The notes under the pieces: generated by a model
The model's input: the letters and a program-made list of their open reading frames with translations, nothing else
Database searches by the model: none
Told to the model about the DNA's origin: nothing
Assembly (NCBI GenBank): GCA_002721445.1
Contig: PBKN01000005.1
Location: 62,001-126,000, forward strand
Length of the DNA stretch: 64,000 nt
From: Chloroflexota bacterium
GTDB taxonomy: Bacteria > Chloroflexota > Dehalococcoidia > Lucifugimonadales > GCA-002723415
Reading direction: 5' to 3'
Translations under genes and position numbers: made by a program
Shown: in pieces, positions 54,231-63,857 of the stretch
How the letters are laid out: every line of letters begins with the position of its first letter
Numbering within the stretch: the stretch's first letter is position 1

Positions 54231-55037
54231 ATGCCAACATCTAGGATAAACGGCATAAATCTGCATTTCCATAAATCTGGCAAAGGGACTCCTTTAGTTT
54301 TTTTATCTGGAGTAGGTTCACGACTTGATACTTGGGAAAACATAATTGAAATATTAAAAGAAGATTTCGAATGTATTTCAATTGATAATAGAGGAGTAGG
54401 TAAATCAGATAAGCCTCTAAAATCTTACACAATCGATGATATGTCTAAAGATACAATTAAACTTCTCAATAAACTTAATATAAAATCTGCCCATATAATA
54501 GGACAATCAATGGGCGGATTGATTGCTCAGGTAATAGCTTATAAATATCCTATGTTCTGCAAAAGCATTACACTTTGTAGCACCGTAGCTTTTGCCGATT
54601 CAAGGTCCAAAATAATATGGTCTTCACTGCCAATATTAGTAAAACAATTACACCCTAGAGAATTTTTTTATGTAACGGCTTCTTGGATTTATAGCAAGCA
54701 AACGTTATCAAATACTAATTGGCTTAATACAACTGTTGAAAAAGCTGCAAATCACCCTGATTTAACACCAGCTCATACATATAAAATACAGGTTGAATCT
54801 ATGATTCAATTTGACTCGCGAGCATGGCTAGATAAAATTTCATCTCCTTGCCTAATAATTTCTGGACAAGATGACATTACAACACCTGTATATCAATCAG
54901 ATTTACTTGCAAAAAACATAAAAAAATCTTTACATATAAGCTTACCTAATTCTGGTCACAGAGCTATTACAGAAAATAAAACTAAATTTATTAATGAATT
55001 TAAAAAGTTCATTAATAAAACAGAAAAGGAGAAATAA
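54231..55037 (+). CDS. Alpha/beta hydrolase
   Basis: The 268-residue protein is a small alpha/beta hydrolase. Motifs are the oxyanion region VFLSGVGSRLDTWE, IDNRGVGKSDKP, nucleophile elbow IGQSMGGLIAQ (Ser), Asp in IISGQDDITTP, and His in LPNSGHRAI. The PldB/3-oxoadipate enol-lactonase-type fold is recognised, with no specific substrate. A GGAGGA ribosome binding site precedes the ATG. It is followed two nt downstream by a beta-hydroxyacid dehydrogenase gene, so the two are co-transcribed. Confidence 0.9.
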   Translation: MPTSRINGINLHFHKSGKGTPLVFLSGVGSRLDTWENIIEILKEDFECISIDNRGVGKSDKPLKSYTIDDMSKDTIKLLNKLNIKSAHIIGQSMGGLIAQVIAYKYPMFCKSITLCSTVAFADSRSKIIWSSLPILVKQLHPREFFYVTASWIYSKQTLSNTNWLNTTVEKAANHPDLTPAHTYKIQVESMIQFDSRAWLDKISSPCLIISGQDDITTPVYQSDLLAKNIKKSLHISLPNSGHRAITENKTKFINEFKKFINKTEKEK

Positions 55038-55039
55038 TT

Positions 55040-55936
55040 ATGATAGGTTTTATAGGAACAGGTAATATGGGTAGTGCAATGGCTATTTCTTTATTAAACC
55101 AAGGATATAAATTAATTGTACATGATCTAAATAAACCATCTGCGAAAGAACTTATACAACATGGAGCAAAATGGGCAGAATCACCTAAGGAATTAGCCTC
55201 AAAAAGTAACATAATATGCTCTATGTTGCCCAGTGAAATAGAAACAGAAAAAGTGATCTATGATTCAGATGGAATACTTGAAGGTATAAAGCCCAACACA
55301 ATTTATATTGACCACACAACAAATTCACCAGAATTTATAAAAAAAGTAGGTGAAAGTATTGCTGAAAAAAAATCCTTTATGATTGATGCCCCAGTTATGG
55401 GAGACCGTCAAAGTATTCAAGAAGGAATATTAACTTTTTATGTGGGTGGAGAATTTGAAATATTTAAAAAAATTGAAAATATATTATATGCTATAGGAAA
55501 CGAAGTAGTATTTGTGGGTGAACTTGGATCCGCTTCAGTAACAAAAATAAGTCTTAATGCACTAACAATGGGAATAGACTTATTAGCAACGGAATGCTTT
55601 ACTCTTGCAGTTAAATCAGGAGTTAATTTAAATAAACTACTAGATGCTGTTGATAAAGCAAAAATATTTGGAGACAACTCAAGTATTAAAAAACGAATGC
55701 CCGAAACTCTTTTTAAAGGAAAATTTCTTCCAAGTCGTTTCTTTTTAAAACTTGCATATAAAGACTATCGTCTTTTTAACCATTTAAGTTTTAAAAACAA
55801 AGTCCCTACAAGATTAGTAAATTTATGTGAAATGGAAATGCTAGAAGCTATCAATAATGGATGGGAAAATCATGAAAGAGTAATTTCGTCTACTCTTCAA
55901 GAAAAACGTTCGAATATACAACTTAGAACAAATTAA
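55040..55936 (+). CDS. Beta-hydroxyacid dehydrogenase (3-hydroxyisobutyrate dehydrogenase family)
   Basis: The 298-residue protein has the NAD(P)-binding Rossmann start MIGFIGTGNMGSAMAISLL, DLNKPSAKELIQHGA, and the catalytic Lys in GSASVTKISLNALTMG. The substrate-binding motif DAPVMGDRQSIQEGILTFYVGG corresponds to the usual DAPVSGG, changed from SG to MGD. Family members include tartronate semialdehyde reductase, 3-hydroxyisobutyrate dehydrogenase and 6-phosphogluconate dehydrogenase relatives. The altered motif hints at another hydroxyacid. The 216-nt gap after it (55937-56152) is AT-rich, with no clear feature. Confidence 0.88.
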   Translation: MIGFIGTGNMGSAMAISLLNQGYKLIVHDLNKPSAKELIQHGAKWAESPKELASKSNIICSMLPSEIETEKVIYDSDGILEGIKPNTIYIDHTTNSPEFIKKVGESIAEKKSFMIDAPVMGDRQSIQEGILTFYVGGEFEIFKKIENILYAIGNEVVFVGELGSASVTKISLNALTMGIDLLATECFTLAVKSGVNLNKLLDAVDKAKIFGDNSSIKKRMPETLFKGKFLPSRFFLKLAYKDYRLFNHLSFKNKVPTRLVNLCEMEMLEAINNGWENHERVISSTLQEKRSNIQLRTN

Positions 55937-56152
55937 GTTTATATTAGAGTATCAATATTTTTCATATAAAAAATAAATATTGCTGTTGTAATAGTCTTAT
56001 TGCAATAATAAGTCAACTTAAAAACATAATTAATCTATTTAGCGTCATCAAAACTTTATTATTTGAATAGCTGGTCATTAATTTTTTATCTTATATAATA
56101 TTACAATAATAGAATGATATAATAATTAAATAAATAATAATTAAAATAATAA

Positions 56153-58807
56153 ATGATATCAATTCCATATGAAAAAATAACCCTAGATAATGGACTAGAT
56201 TTAATACTCCATAAAGATAACTCTATTCCATTCATATCTATTAATACTTGGTTCCACGTGGGCTCAAAAAATGAAAAACCTGGTCAAACAGGTTTTGCCC
56301 ATTTATTTGAACACATCATGTTTGAAGGATCAAAAAATCATAACAAAAGTTTTTTTAAGCCTTTACAAGAAATTGGAGCATCATTAAATGGGTCTACATC
56401 TTCTGACAGAACAAATTATTGGGAAAATATACCTTCAAATTATTTAGAATTAGTACTATGGTTAGAATCTGATCGTATGGGATTTCTTTTAGAGGCATTA
56501 GATCAAAAAAGATTTGATATACAAAGAGATGTAGTGAAAAATGAAAGAAGAGAAAATTATGAGAACCAACCTTATGGAATGGCGCACTTAATATTACAGT
56601 CAAAACTCTTCCCTAACCCGCACCCGTATAACTGGCCAACAATTGGATATATGGAAGACCTAGATTCAGCTAATTTGTCTGATGTAAAAAATTTCTTTAA
56701 CTCATACTACCACCCATCAAATGCTAGCTTAGCAATTGCAGGAGATATAGATATAAAACAAACAATAAAGCTTGTGGAAAAATATTACGGATCTATACCT
56801 CCAGGAAATTCAGTTAACAAAACAAAACAAATAGATTCACAATTAAAAGGTAATGTTAGATTATCTATTAAAGATAAAGTAAGCTTACCTAGATTATATA
56901 TAGCATGGCCAACAGTAGCTGATTTTGCTTTATATCAACCAGAATTAGAACTTTTATCTATTATTTTAGGCCATGGAAAAACTTCTAGACTATACAAAAA
57001 ATTAGTATATGAAACTCAAATTGCAAAAGATGTAAATGTATATCAATATTCCCAAGAAATAGCTGGTGAATTTATTATAGAAGTTACTGCGAATAAAAAC
57101 CAAACTCTATTAGAAATAGAAACTTTAATCGAAGCAGAACTTAAATTAATTCAGGAAAAACCTATAGGTTATGACGAAATCTTAAAAGCAAAAAATATAA
57201 TTAAAGCACAATTTATTAGACAACTAGAAAAATGCGGAGGTTTTGGAGGCAAAGCAGACCAGTTAAATTATTATAATATAATGTCTAATGATACAAGCAA
57301 AATCAACTCAGATTTAGATCGTTACATGAATGTAACTGCTCCGTCAATGTATCAAGCAATAGTTAATAATTTAAATTCAAATTCAGTAAGATTATCAATT
57401 TTACCTGAAAAGAATTTAAAATACGAAAAATCCAATATAGACAGATCTGTCAAACCTAAATCAAATAATCCTACAAATTTTGAAACTACTGTGCCAAAGT
57501 CAATAAAATTAGATAACGAATTAAAAATATTACATATTCAAAAACCTAATCTTCCTATAATTGAAATTGGATTAATATTTGATACTGGAACAATTGACGA
57601 CCCTGAAAATACACCAGGATTATCTTATATTTCAGCATTAATGTTAAACGAAGGTACAGCTAATTTTTCTAGCCAAGAAATCGCATATCAATTAGAATCT
57701 TTAGGATCACAATTAAGTATAGAAATAGGTAAGGAATCAATTGAAATACTTGCTAATTCAACTAAAGAAAATTATGCTAAAACTATCCAAATACTAGCTG
57801 ATATAATTCAATATTCTACATATCCACAACATGAAATCGATAGATTAATTGCAGAAACTACTGTTGATTTAAATAGAATTCAGGATAATCCATCAATAAT
57901 TGCATCAAGAGGAATACAGTCATTACTTTATGGAATTGAAACTCCTTATGGTCACCCAATTAAAGGATTCAAAAAAACTATTAAATCAATTACCCAAATG
58001 GATATTGAGGAACATTGTAATAAATTCATTAAACCTTCTAATGCAACATTAATAATTGTAGGCGACATTAATCATGAAGAAGTATTTAAAAGTATAAATA
58101 CATATTTCGGGAATTGGAAGGCAAAAACAAATAATAAATTACCTATATTGAAACCAAATGTTCCAGCAAATTCGAAATCAAAAATATATATAATAGATAA
58201 ACCTGGAGCAGCTCAATCTTTAATACGCACAGGGCATTTAACTATTCCAAGAAATCATAAAGAGTACTTACCCTTAAGTTTTAATAACTATTTATTTGGA
58301 GGTCACTTTGCAGCCAGATTAAATATGAACCTTAGACAAGATAAAGGCTATACATATGGATTTTCGTCAACTATACAATGGGCAAAGATAAATTCTCCTT
58401 TCATATCAGGTGGCTCAGTAGATACTCCTGTAACAAAAGAAAGCATTATAGAAATAATCAAAGAATATACTGAATTAACTAAATCAAATCCTGTTTCAAA
58501 AAAAGAATTTAATATCACTAAACAAAGTATATTAAGAAATCTACCTAATCAATTTGAAACACTGAGACAGATAATCAGACAAATTTCAAACATTACTTTA
58601 TTTAATTTAGATTTAAATTACTATTCAAAATTACCTGATGAAGTAAATAATTTATCTATAGAAGAAGTTATTGAAGTAGGGAAAAAAAGGATTTTATCAG
58701 ATCAAATTAAATTATTAATTGTAGGAGATTACGAAAAAATATCCTCTGGGATAAATAATTTAGGTTTACCTGTAGAAAAAATAGATTATAATGGAAATCC
58801 AATCTAA
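56153..58807 (+). CDS. M16-family zinc metallopeptidase (fused two-unit form)
   Basis: The 884-residue protein contains two M16 units. The N-terminal unit has the inverted zinc motif HLFEHIMFEG (H-x-x-E-H) and a downstream zinc Glu in VVKNERRENYENQ. The C-terminal unit (about 440-880) lacks the zinc motif but has LEIGLIFDTGTIDDPENTPG and the R/Y pair NMNLRQDKGYTYG. This is the layout of PqqL- and PepQ-like double-unit peptidases. No signal peptide is visible, so it may degrade peptides in the cytosol. It is followed 28 nt later by a dimethylformamidase-like gene. Confidence 0.9.
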   Translation: MISIPYEKITLDNGLDLILHKDNSIPFISINTWFHVGSKNEKPGQTGFAHLFEHIMFEGSKNHNKSFFKPLQEIGASLNGSTSSDRTNYWENIPSNYLELVLWLESDRMGFLLEALDQKRFDIQRDVVKNERRENYENQPYGMAHLILQSKLFPNPHPYNWPTIGYMEDLDSANLSDVKNFFNSYYHPSNASLAIAGDIDIKQTIKLVEKYYGSIPPGNSVNKTKQIDSQLKGNVRLSIKDKVSLPRLYIAWPTVADFALYQPELELLSIILGHGKTSRLYKKLVYETQIAKDVNVYQYSQEIAGEFIIEVTANKNQTLLEIETLIEAELKLIQEKPIGYDEILKAKNIIKAQFIRQLEKCGGFGGKADQLNYYNIMSNDTSKINSDLDRYMNVTAPSMYQAIVNNLNSNSVRLSILPEKNLKYEKSNIDRSVKPKSNNPTNFETTVPKSIKLDNELKILHIQKPNLPIIEIGLIFDTGTIDDPENTPGLSYISALMLNEGTANFSSQEIAYQLESLGSQLSIEIGKESIEILANSTKENYAKTIQILADIIQYSTYPQHEIDRLIAETTVDLNRIQDNPSIIASRGIQSLLYGIETPYGHPIKGFKKTIKSITQMDIEEHCNKFIKPSNATLIIVGDINHEEVFKSINTYFGNWKAKTNNKLPILKPNVPANSKSKIYIIDKPGAAQSLIRTGHLTIPRNHKEYLPLSFNNYLFGGHFAARLNMNLRQDKGYTYGFSSTIQWAKINSPFISGGSVDTPVTKESIIEIIKEYTELTKSNPVSKKEFNITKQSILRNLPNQFETLRQIIRQISNITLFNLDLNYYSKLPDEVNNLSIEEVIEVGKKRILSDQIKLLIVGDYEKISSGINNLGLPVEKIDYNGNPI

Positions 58808-58835
58808 ACTATCATATTTGAATAGGTAAATTATT

Positions 58836-61094
58836 TTGATATCAAAATTAAATGATAATCACATTGTAGGATATAGTAATAAGTTAAGTGTTCAGCCTTC
58901 TGAAGAATTAGATTTCATGATTAGCTGTACTGACCCTAAATTCAATGCTGAAGTTGTTAGATTAATACATGGAGATGTTAATCCTAATGGGCCAGGGCAT
59001 AAAGATAAGAAAGTGCCATCAAACATAGATGGATCTTATAACGGCAAAATTCAACCTATATATTCTGGGTCATATATAAAAATTAATGACTCAAACAAAA
59101 TAAATTTTAACCAAAGCTTCACATTTCAAACTTGGATATATCTAACCAATTCAAATAAAAATAACCAAGCTATAATATCTCAATCAGAATTTGATAATAA
59201 TTATGAAATAGAAATCAACTATGATGGAGAATTAAATTTATCTATAGAAAATAATGACAACAAAATATCTATAAATTCAGGAAAAAGAATTCGGACGCAT
59301 GAATGGTATTTTATACTAATAATGTATGATAAACCATCTAACACCATATATATTGAACAGAAACCTTTAAATTTATTGCCCAAGGATAATTCATACATCT
59401 TTAAGAAGGTAGTTATATCTAAATATGATATTAAAACAATATCTGGAGAGATATTGATTGGATCTTCAAAAAATAAAAATCTAATATATAAACATTTTAA
59501 TGGCAAAATAGAATCCCCAAAAATTTTCGGGAAAATACTTAATCATAAACAAAGAAAAATGCTTTACGAAGATAAATTCTCTGCTCTCTCAGATGAATCA
59601 TTAATAGCTTTTTGGTCATTCTCAAAAAATATTTCATCTAATATTATTAAAGATGTTTCTAATAACCACATTGACGGAATTACTATTAATCAACCAGCAA
59701 GAGGTATGACTGGACACAATTGGGATGGTACTGAAATTAATTATATACACAAATTAGAACAATATGAAGCTATATATTTTCATGATGATGACCTCTCAGA
59801 TTGTAATTGGAAAAAAGATTTCACCTTAAAAATCTCTAATAACTGGGAAAGCGGTATATATGCAGTTAAACTTACTACAAATGATAAAACTGATTACATT
59901 CCTTTTTTTGTTCGCCCTCCAAAAGGAACACACAATTCTAATATAGTTTTCCTTGTGCCAACTGCAACATATATTGCATATGCTAACTGGAATCAAAAAA
60001 TTGCTGAAAATAGAATAAAAAGATATAGAGATTTAATAAATAAACCTCCTCCAACTAATGTCTATGTTCAAGACCACAATGAATATATCATTAATAACAA
60101 TTTATTGAGTTTATATGATTTTCACTCGGACGGAAGTGGAGTATTATACTCTTCAAGAATGCGCCCGATGATGAATCTTAGACCAGGATCTAGAGCAAGT
60201 CTTCTAGGTCTAGGAGAATCTGCTCCAATAGGATTATCGGCAGATTTACATTTAATTGATTGGCTTGAAAATAAAGGCTTCAAATATGATGTTATAACAG
60301 ATGAAGATTTAAATAATGAAGGATTAGACATTATTGAACCTTATAAAGTAGTTATCACGGGAGCTCATCCAGAGTATTGGACCCATCATATGCTAAATTC
60401 TCTAAATAAATACACTTCTAACAACGGTAAATTAATGTATTTAGGTGGCAACGGTTTCTATTGGATAACATCATTTGATGTAAATAATCCTCACATATTA
60501 GAAGTACGCAGATGGCATGGAACAGAAACTTATGAATCTAACCCTGGAGAATATTACCATAGTACAACTGGGGAATTAGGTGGCATATGGAAACATAGAG
60601 GACTGTCTCCTCAAAAAAATGTTGGGGTCGGGTTTACTTCTCAAGGATTTGATATTAGTATCCCATATAAAATATTAAAAGAAAATATCAATAATGAAAC
60701 ACAATTCATATTTGAAGGCATTGATGAGGATGAGCTAATTGGTGATTATGGCCTAGTTATGGGAGGAGCTGCTGGCTTTGAAATCGATAGAGCAGACAAA
60801 AAGCTAGGCACTCCTGATAATGCTATATTGGTAGCTAGTGCTCAAGATTTTTCTGACGCATATCAACATGCAGTAGAAGAAATTATAGCAATGAACCCTG
60901 ATGAAGGTGGATCAAAAAACGAATTAGTTCGTTCAGACATGGTTTATTTAAAAAAATTAAAGGGAGGAGCTATCTTCTCAGTTGGATCGATAAGTTGGTG
61001 CGGATCATTATCTTACAATAATTACAACAACAATGTATCTATAATTACAGAAAATGTCTTAAAAGAGTTTTCTTCCGAAAACTCTTTACCTTAA
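58836..61094 (+). CDS. N,N-dimethylformamidase large-subunit-like protein
   Basis: The 752-residue protein starts with TTG at 58836. An N-terminal domain (about 1-65) with VRLIHGDVNPNGPGHK precedes a LamG/concanavalin-like jelly roll (about 70-245, with FNQSFTFQTWIYL). The C-terminal part (about 320-740) matches the DMFase beta-subunit family: FHSDGSGVLYSSRMRPMMN, LHLIDWLENKGFKYDVITDED, ITGAHPEYWTHHML, LGGNGFYWITSF and RRWHGTETYESNPGE. Known DMFases are mononuclear iron amidohydrolases. No separate small subunit was found nearby, so this is either a fused/independent form or acts on another amide. It follows the M16 gene. Confidence 0.88.
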   Translation: MISKLNDNHIVGYSNKLSVQPSEELDFMISCTDPKFNAEVVRLIHGDVNPNGPGHKDKKVPSNIDGSYNGKIQPIYSGSYIKINDSNKINFNQSFTFQTWIYLTNSNKNNQAIISQSEFDNNYEIEINYDGELNLSIENNDNKISINSGKRIRTHEWYFILIMYDKPSNTIYIEQKPLNLLPKDNSYIFKKVVISKYDIKTISGEILIGSSKNKNLIYKHFNGKIESPKIFGKILNHKQRKMLYEDKFSALSDESLIAFWSFSKNISSNIIKDVSNNHIDGITINQPARGMTGHNWDGTEINYIHKLEQYEAIYFHDDDLSDCNWKKDFTLKISNNWESGIYAVKLTTNDKTDYIPFFVRPPKGTHNSNIVFLVPTATYIAYANWNQKIAENRIKRYRDLINKPPPTNVYVQDHNEYIINNNLLSLYDFHSDGSGVLYSSRMRPMMNLRPGSRASLLGLGESAPIGLSADLHLIDWLENKGFKYDVITDEDLNNEGLDIIEPYKVVITGAHPEYWTHHMLNSLNKYTSNNGKLMYLGGNGFYWITSFDVNNPHILEVRRWHGTETYESNPGEYYHSTTGELGGIWKHRGLSPQKNVGVGFTSQGFDISIPYKILKENINNETQFIFEGIDEDELIGDYGLVMGGAAGFEIDRADKKLGTPDNAILVASAQDFSDAYQHAVEEIIAMNPDEGGSKNELVRSDMVYLKKLKGGAIFSVGSISWCGSLSYNNYNNNVSIITENVLKEFSSENSLP

Positions 61095-61180
61095 CTATTT
61101 ATTTAAAAATAGCAAAAAATTAGATATACGTTTATAATATTAATAATTTATTACTTGGAAATTTATTATGGAGGATTTTA

Positions 61181-62104
61181 ATGGGAGATCGTTTAAAAGA
61201 AAAAGTAGCAGTAGTCACTGGAGGAGGAAGAGGCATTGGAAGAGGAATAGCTCTTTTACTTGCAGAGGAAGGCGCTTCTATTCTGGTAAATGACCTTGGA
61301 TGTGACATAGATGGAAGTGGATCTTCAAATATTCCAGCTGACAATACAGTCTCTGAAATACAATCAAAGGGAGGAAAAGCTGTTGCAAATTATAATAATG
61401 TTGCAGAAATGGATGGAGCAGAAAATACTATTAAATCTGCTATAGATAATTTTGGACGAGTTGATATATTGATTACTAGTACAGTTACACTTAGAGATAG
61501 AATGATTTTTCAAATGACTCCTGAAGACTGGGATAATGTTATAACTAACAACTTAAAAGCTGCCTTTACGATTTCTAAATTTGCAGCTATTGTCTTCAGA
61601 CAACAAAGAAGTGGAAAAATCGTTAATTTAACATCTGATGCTGGACTTGGAGATATGGGAAGATCAAATTATGCTGCAAGCTCTGAAGGTTTAGCTGGTT
61701 TAACAAGAACGCTTGCAAGAGACTTAGGTAAATACGGAGTAACTGCTAATGGAATTTCAGCAATGGTTCAAACAAGAAGCTTCCCTGGAACAACTGACGA
61801 ATTTAAGATAGCTGAAGGACCATATCCAACCCCAGATGAAAGAGCTGGAATTGGACCATCTCCTGTAATTGATGAATGGGAAGGTCTCGGACATCCTGAT
61901 GACCCTGATAATGTTGCTCCATTAGCTGTATATCTAACAACTAATGCTACTCCTAACGTAAATGGTTATATATTTGGAATTAGAAGAGGAAGTATATTTT
62001 TATACTCAAACCCTAAAGCCGAGAGAAGTGTTTATAAACGAGGTAAATTTACCATGGATGAGATGGATGTATTATTTCCAAAAATGATTGGTAATGGATA
62101 TTAA
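61181..62104 (+). CDS. SDR-family protein lacking the catalytic Lys
   Basis: The 307-residue protein is a close paralogue of the next gene. The cofactor loop GGGRGIGRGI is intact. At the active site Tyr164 is present (NYAASSEG), but the Lys four residues later is Ser168, and the NAG motif (residues about 99-102) reads TSTV. The Ser loop LTSDAGLG is kept. The peroxisomal MFE2-like (R)-hydroxyacyl-CoA dehydrogenase family is suggested by NDLG and the C-terminal segment LDEMD-like ending. It could be an inactive partner subunit of the following SDR. The ribosome binding site is GGAGGAT. Confidence 0.85.
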   Translation: MGDRLKEKVAVVTGGGRGIGRGIALLLAEEGASILVNDLGCDIDGSGSSNIPADNTVSEIQSKGGKAVANYNNVAEMDGAENTIKSAIDNFGRVDILITSTVTLRDRMIFQMTPEDWDNVITNNLKAAFTISKFAAIVFRQQRSGKIVNLTSDAGLGDMGRSNYAASSEGLAGLTRTLARDLGKYGVTANGISAMVQTRSFPGTTDEFKIAEGPYPTPDERAGIGPSPVIDEWEGLGHPDDPDNVAPLAVYLTTNATPNVNGYIFGIRRGSIFLYSNPKAERSVYKRGKFTMDEMDVLFPKMIGNGY

Positions 62105-62148
62105 AATAAATTATTAAAAAATGAATTAAATATATATGAGGTGTTAAA

Positions 62149-63102
62149 ATGGGCAACAGACTCGAAGGTAGAGTGGCAATAGTAACAGGATCAGGGAGAG
62201 GTATTGGAAGGGATACTGCATTGCAATTAGCTGATGAAGGAGCTGCTGTAGTTATAAATGACCTTGGAGGCTCATTAGAAGGAGAAGGTTCCGATCTTAG
62301 CCCTGCACAAAAAGTAGTTGAAGAAATAAAATCTTCTGGCGGTAATGCAGTAGCATCTGGAGAATCTGTCGCTGAATTCAATACTGCTGAAAAAATTGTG
62401 CAAACTGCGATAGATAATTTTGGGCGAGTTGACATAATGTGCCATGTTGCAGGAATCCTTAGAGATAGAATGGTATTTAATATGACAGAAGAAGAATGGG
62501 ATTCTGTGCTAAAAGTCCATCTATATGGAGCTTTTAATATGGTGCGACATGTAGTACCTCATATGATAGAACAGAATTATGGAAGAATAGTATTATTCTC
62601 ATCGGGATCAGGCTTAGGTGCTTCAGGACAAGCAAATTATGCTTCAGCTAAAGAAGGTATGGTAGGATTTGTAAGAGCAATTTCTAGAGAATTATCTTTA
62701 TTCGGTATTACTGCAAATGCAGTATATCCTGGTGGTAATACACGTATGGCTCAATCAGTACCTCAATCTACCAGAGACCTTAGAAAAGATTTATCTGATC
62801 AAGCTCACGGAGGAACTGAAGATGACGGTTCGACAGAATTAAGTTATTGGGATTTTCCTGAGGAATATATGGATCCAGCTAATAATGCTCCAAAAGCTGC
62901 ATACCTATGTACTGAAGCAGCAGGTAATATCACTGGACAAGTTATAGGAACTAATGGATGGCCATTGGATTTATATTCCCCTCGACAAGTAATCAGAAGC
63001 ATTCATAAAAATGGAAGATGGACATTAAAAGAACTAGAAGATTTAATCCCATTTACTTTATCAAATGGATTAATCAATCCTGTCCCTCCTCAAAAAAAAT
63101 AA
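62149..63102 (+). CDS. SDR-family oxidoreductase (hydroxyacyl-CoA dehydrogenase-like)
   Basis: The 317-residue protein has a complete SDR set: TGSGRGIGRDTA, CHVAGILRDRM (NxAG equivalent), LFSSGSGLG with the catalytic Ser, and NYASAKEG with Tyr164 and Lys168. NDLGG after beta2 suggests NAD(H) use. These features match the MFE2/HSD17B4-like branch. It lies 44 nt after its Lys-less paralogue and aligns residue for residue with it up to the active site, so the pair is a tandem duplication. It may act on an acyl-CoA or steroid-like substrate; no direct evidence. Confidence 0.9.
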   Translation: MGNRLEGRVAIVTGSGRGIGRDTALQLADEGAAVVINDLGGSLEGEGSDLSPAQKVVEEIKSSGGNAVASGESVAEFNTAEKIVQTAIDNFGRVDIMCHVAGILRDRMVFNMTEEEWDSVLKVHLYGAFNMVRHVVPHMIEQNYGRIVLFSSGSGLGASGQANYASAKEGMVGFVRAISRELSLFGITANAVYPGGNTRMAQSVPQSTRDLRKDLSDQAHGGTEDDGSTELSYWDFPEEYMDPANNAPKAAYLCTEAAGNITGQVIGTNGWPLDLYSPRQVIRSIHKNGRWTLKELEDLIPFTLSNGLINPVPPQKK

Positions 63103-63133
63103 AAATGTATTAAAACTTGAATAGGAACATAAT

Positions 63134-63772
63134 ATGAATTGGTTAGATATAATAATTTTAATAGTACTTATAAGTTCAGCAGTTTTCGGTATGAGAACTG
63201 GCATAATTACTGCACTAATAATGACAATTGGAGGGTTTGTAGGATGGTTAATAGCAGGACAATTAGCTGATGACTTAGGATCTACATTTTCAGATTCAGT
63301 GTCTTCAGACACTTTAGTTACTGTAGTTTCATATATAATAATTATTTCTGCAGGACTAATGGTTGGAAGCTGGATAGCTAAAATTGTACGGCCTATTCTA
63401 TCTGTAGCAACTTTAGGTATATCTTCATTAATAGATTCTTTAGGAGGTATTACTTTAGGATTATTAATTGGTATAGTTATTTCCTCATCAATCATAATTT
63501 TTTCAGCTAGGTTTGCATATGACTTTGAAAATATTGATAATGATACTGTAACTAGTATTGCTGATCAAATTGACGTCAAAACTGTTCGATTAGGTTTGCA
63601 AAATAGACTTGTAGATTCAACTTCTGTTGACATATTCCTTGGAACTATACATAAACTACCAGCAAACTCCCTTGGATTTATCCCTTCTGATTTTCAAATA
63701 TCTATAGAACTTCTTGAAGATGCTAAAGAAGAAGAAGAAGAAGAAGAAGAGGATAACGATGATGATGAATAA
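63134..63772 (+). CDS. CvpA-family membrane protein with acidic tail
   Basis: The 212-residue protein has four hydrophobic segments in the first 130 residues: MNWLDIIILIVLISSAVFGM, a Gly-rich second helix with GGFVGWLIAGQLA, then VVSYIIIISAGLMVG and SLGGITLGLLIGIVISSSI. The spacing fits CvpA/colicin V production proteins. The C-terminal tail is an unbroken Glu/Asp run (about 18 acidic residues out of 19). In GAA repeat DNA (63729-63750) that tail could vary in length. Function in the family is poorly known. Confidence 0.82.
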   Translation: MNWLDIIILIVLISSAVFGMRTGIITALIMTIGGFVGWLIAGQLADDLGSTFSDSVSSDTLVTVVSYIIIISAGLMVGSWIAKIVRPILSVATLGISSLIDSLGGITLGLLIGIVISSSIIIFSARFAYDFENIDNDTVTSIADQIDVKTVRLGLQNRLVDSTSVDIFLGTIHKLPANSLGFIPSDFQISIELLEDAKEEEEEEEEDNDDDE

Positions 63773-63799
63773 AATATTAATGAATTAAATTCCAAAGAA

Positions 63800-63840
63800 A
63801 TAATAACAAATTATAATTAACCTTTTTAATTTGTTATTAT
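63800..63840. terminator. Bidirectional hairpin between convergent cvpA-like and holB-like genes
   Basis: ATAATAACAAATTA (63800-63813) and its perfect reverse complement (63827-63840) form a 14-bp stem with a 13-nt loop. It sits 27 nt after the CvpA-like stop and 17 nt after the minus-strand stop at 63858. Its AT-only composition and the lack of a U-run weaken it as an intrinsic terminator, but its position between convergent genes supports that role. Confidence 0.5.
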
Positions 63841-63857
63841 AGCCAGTTCTTTAAATC

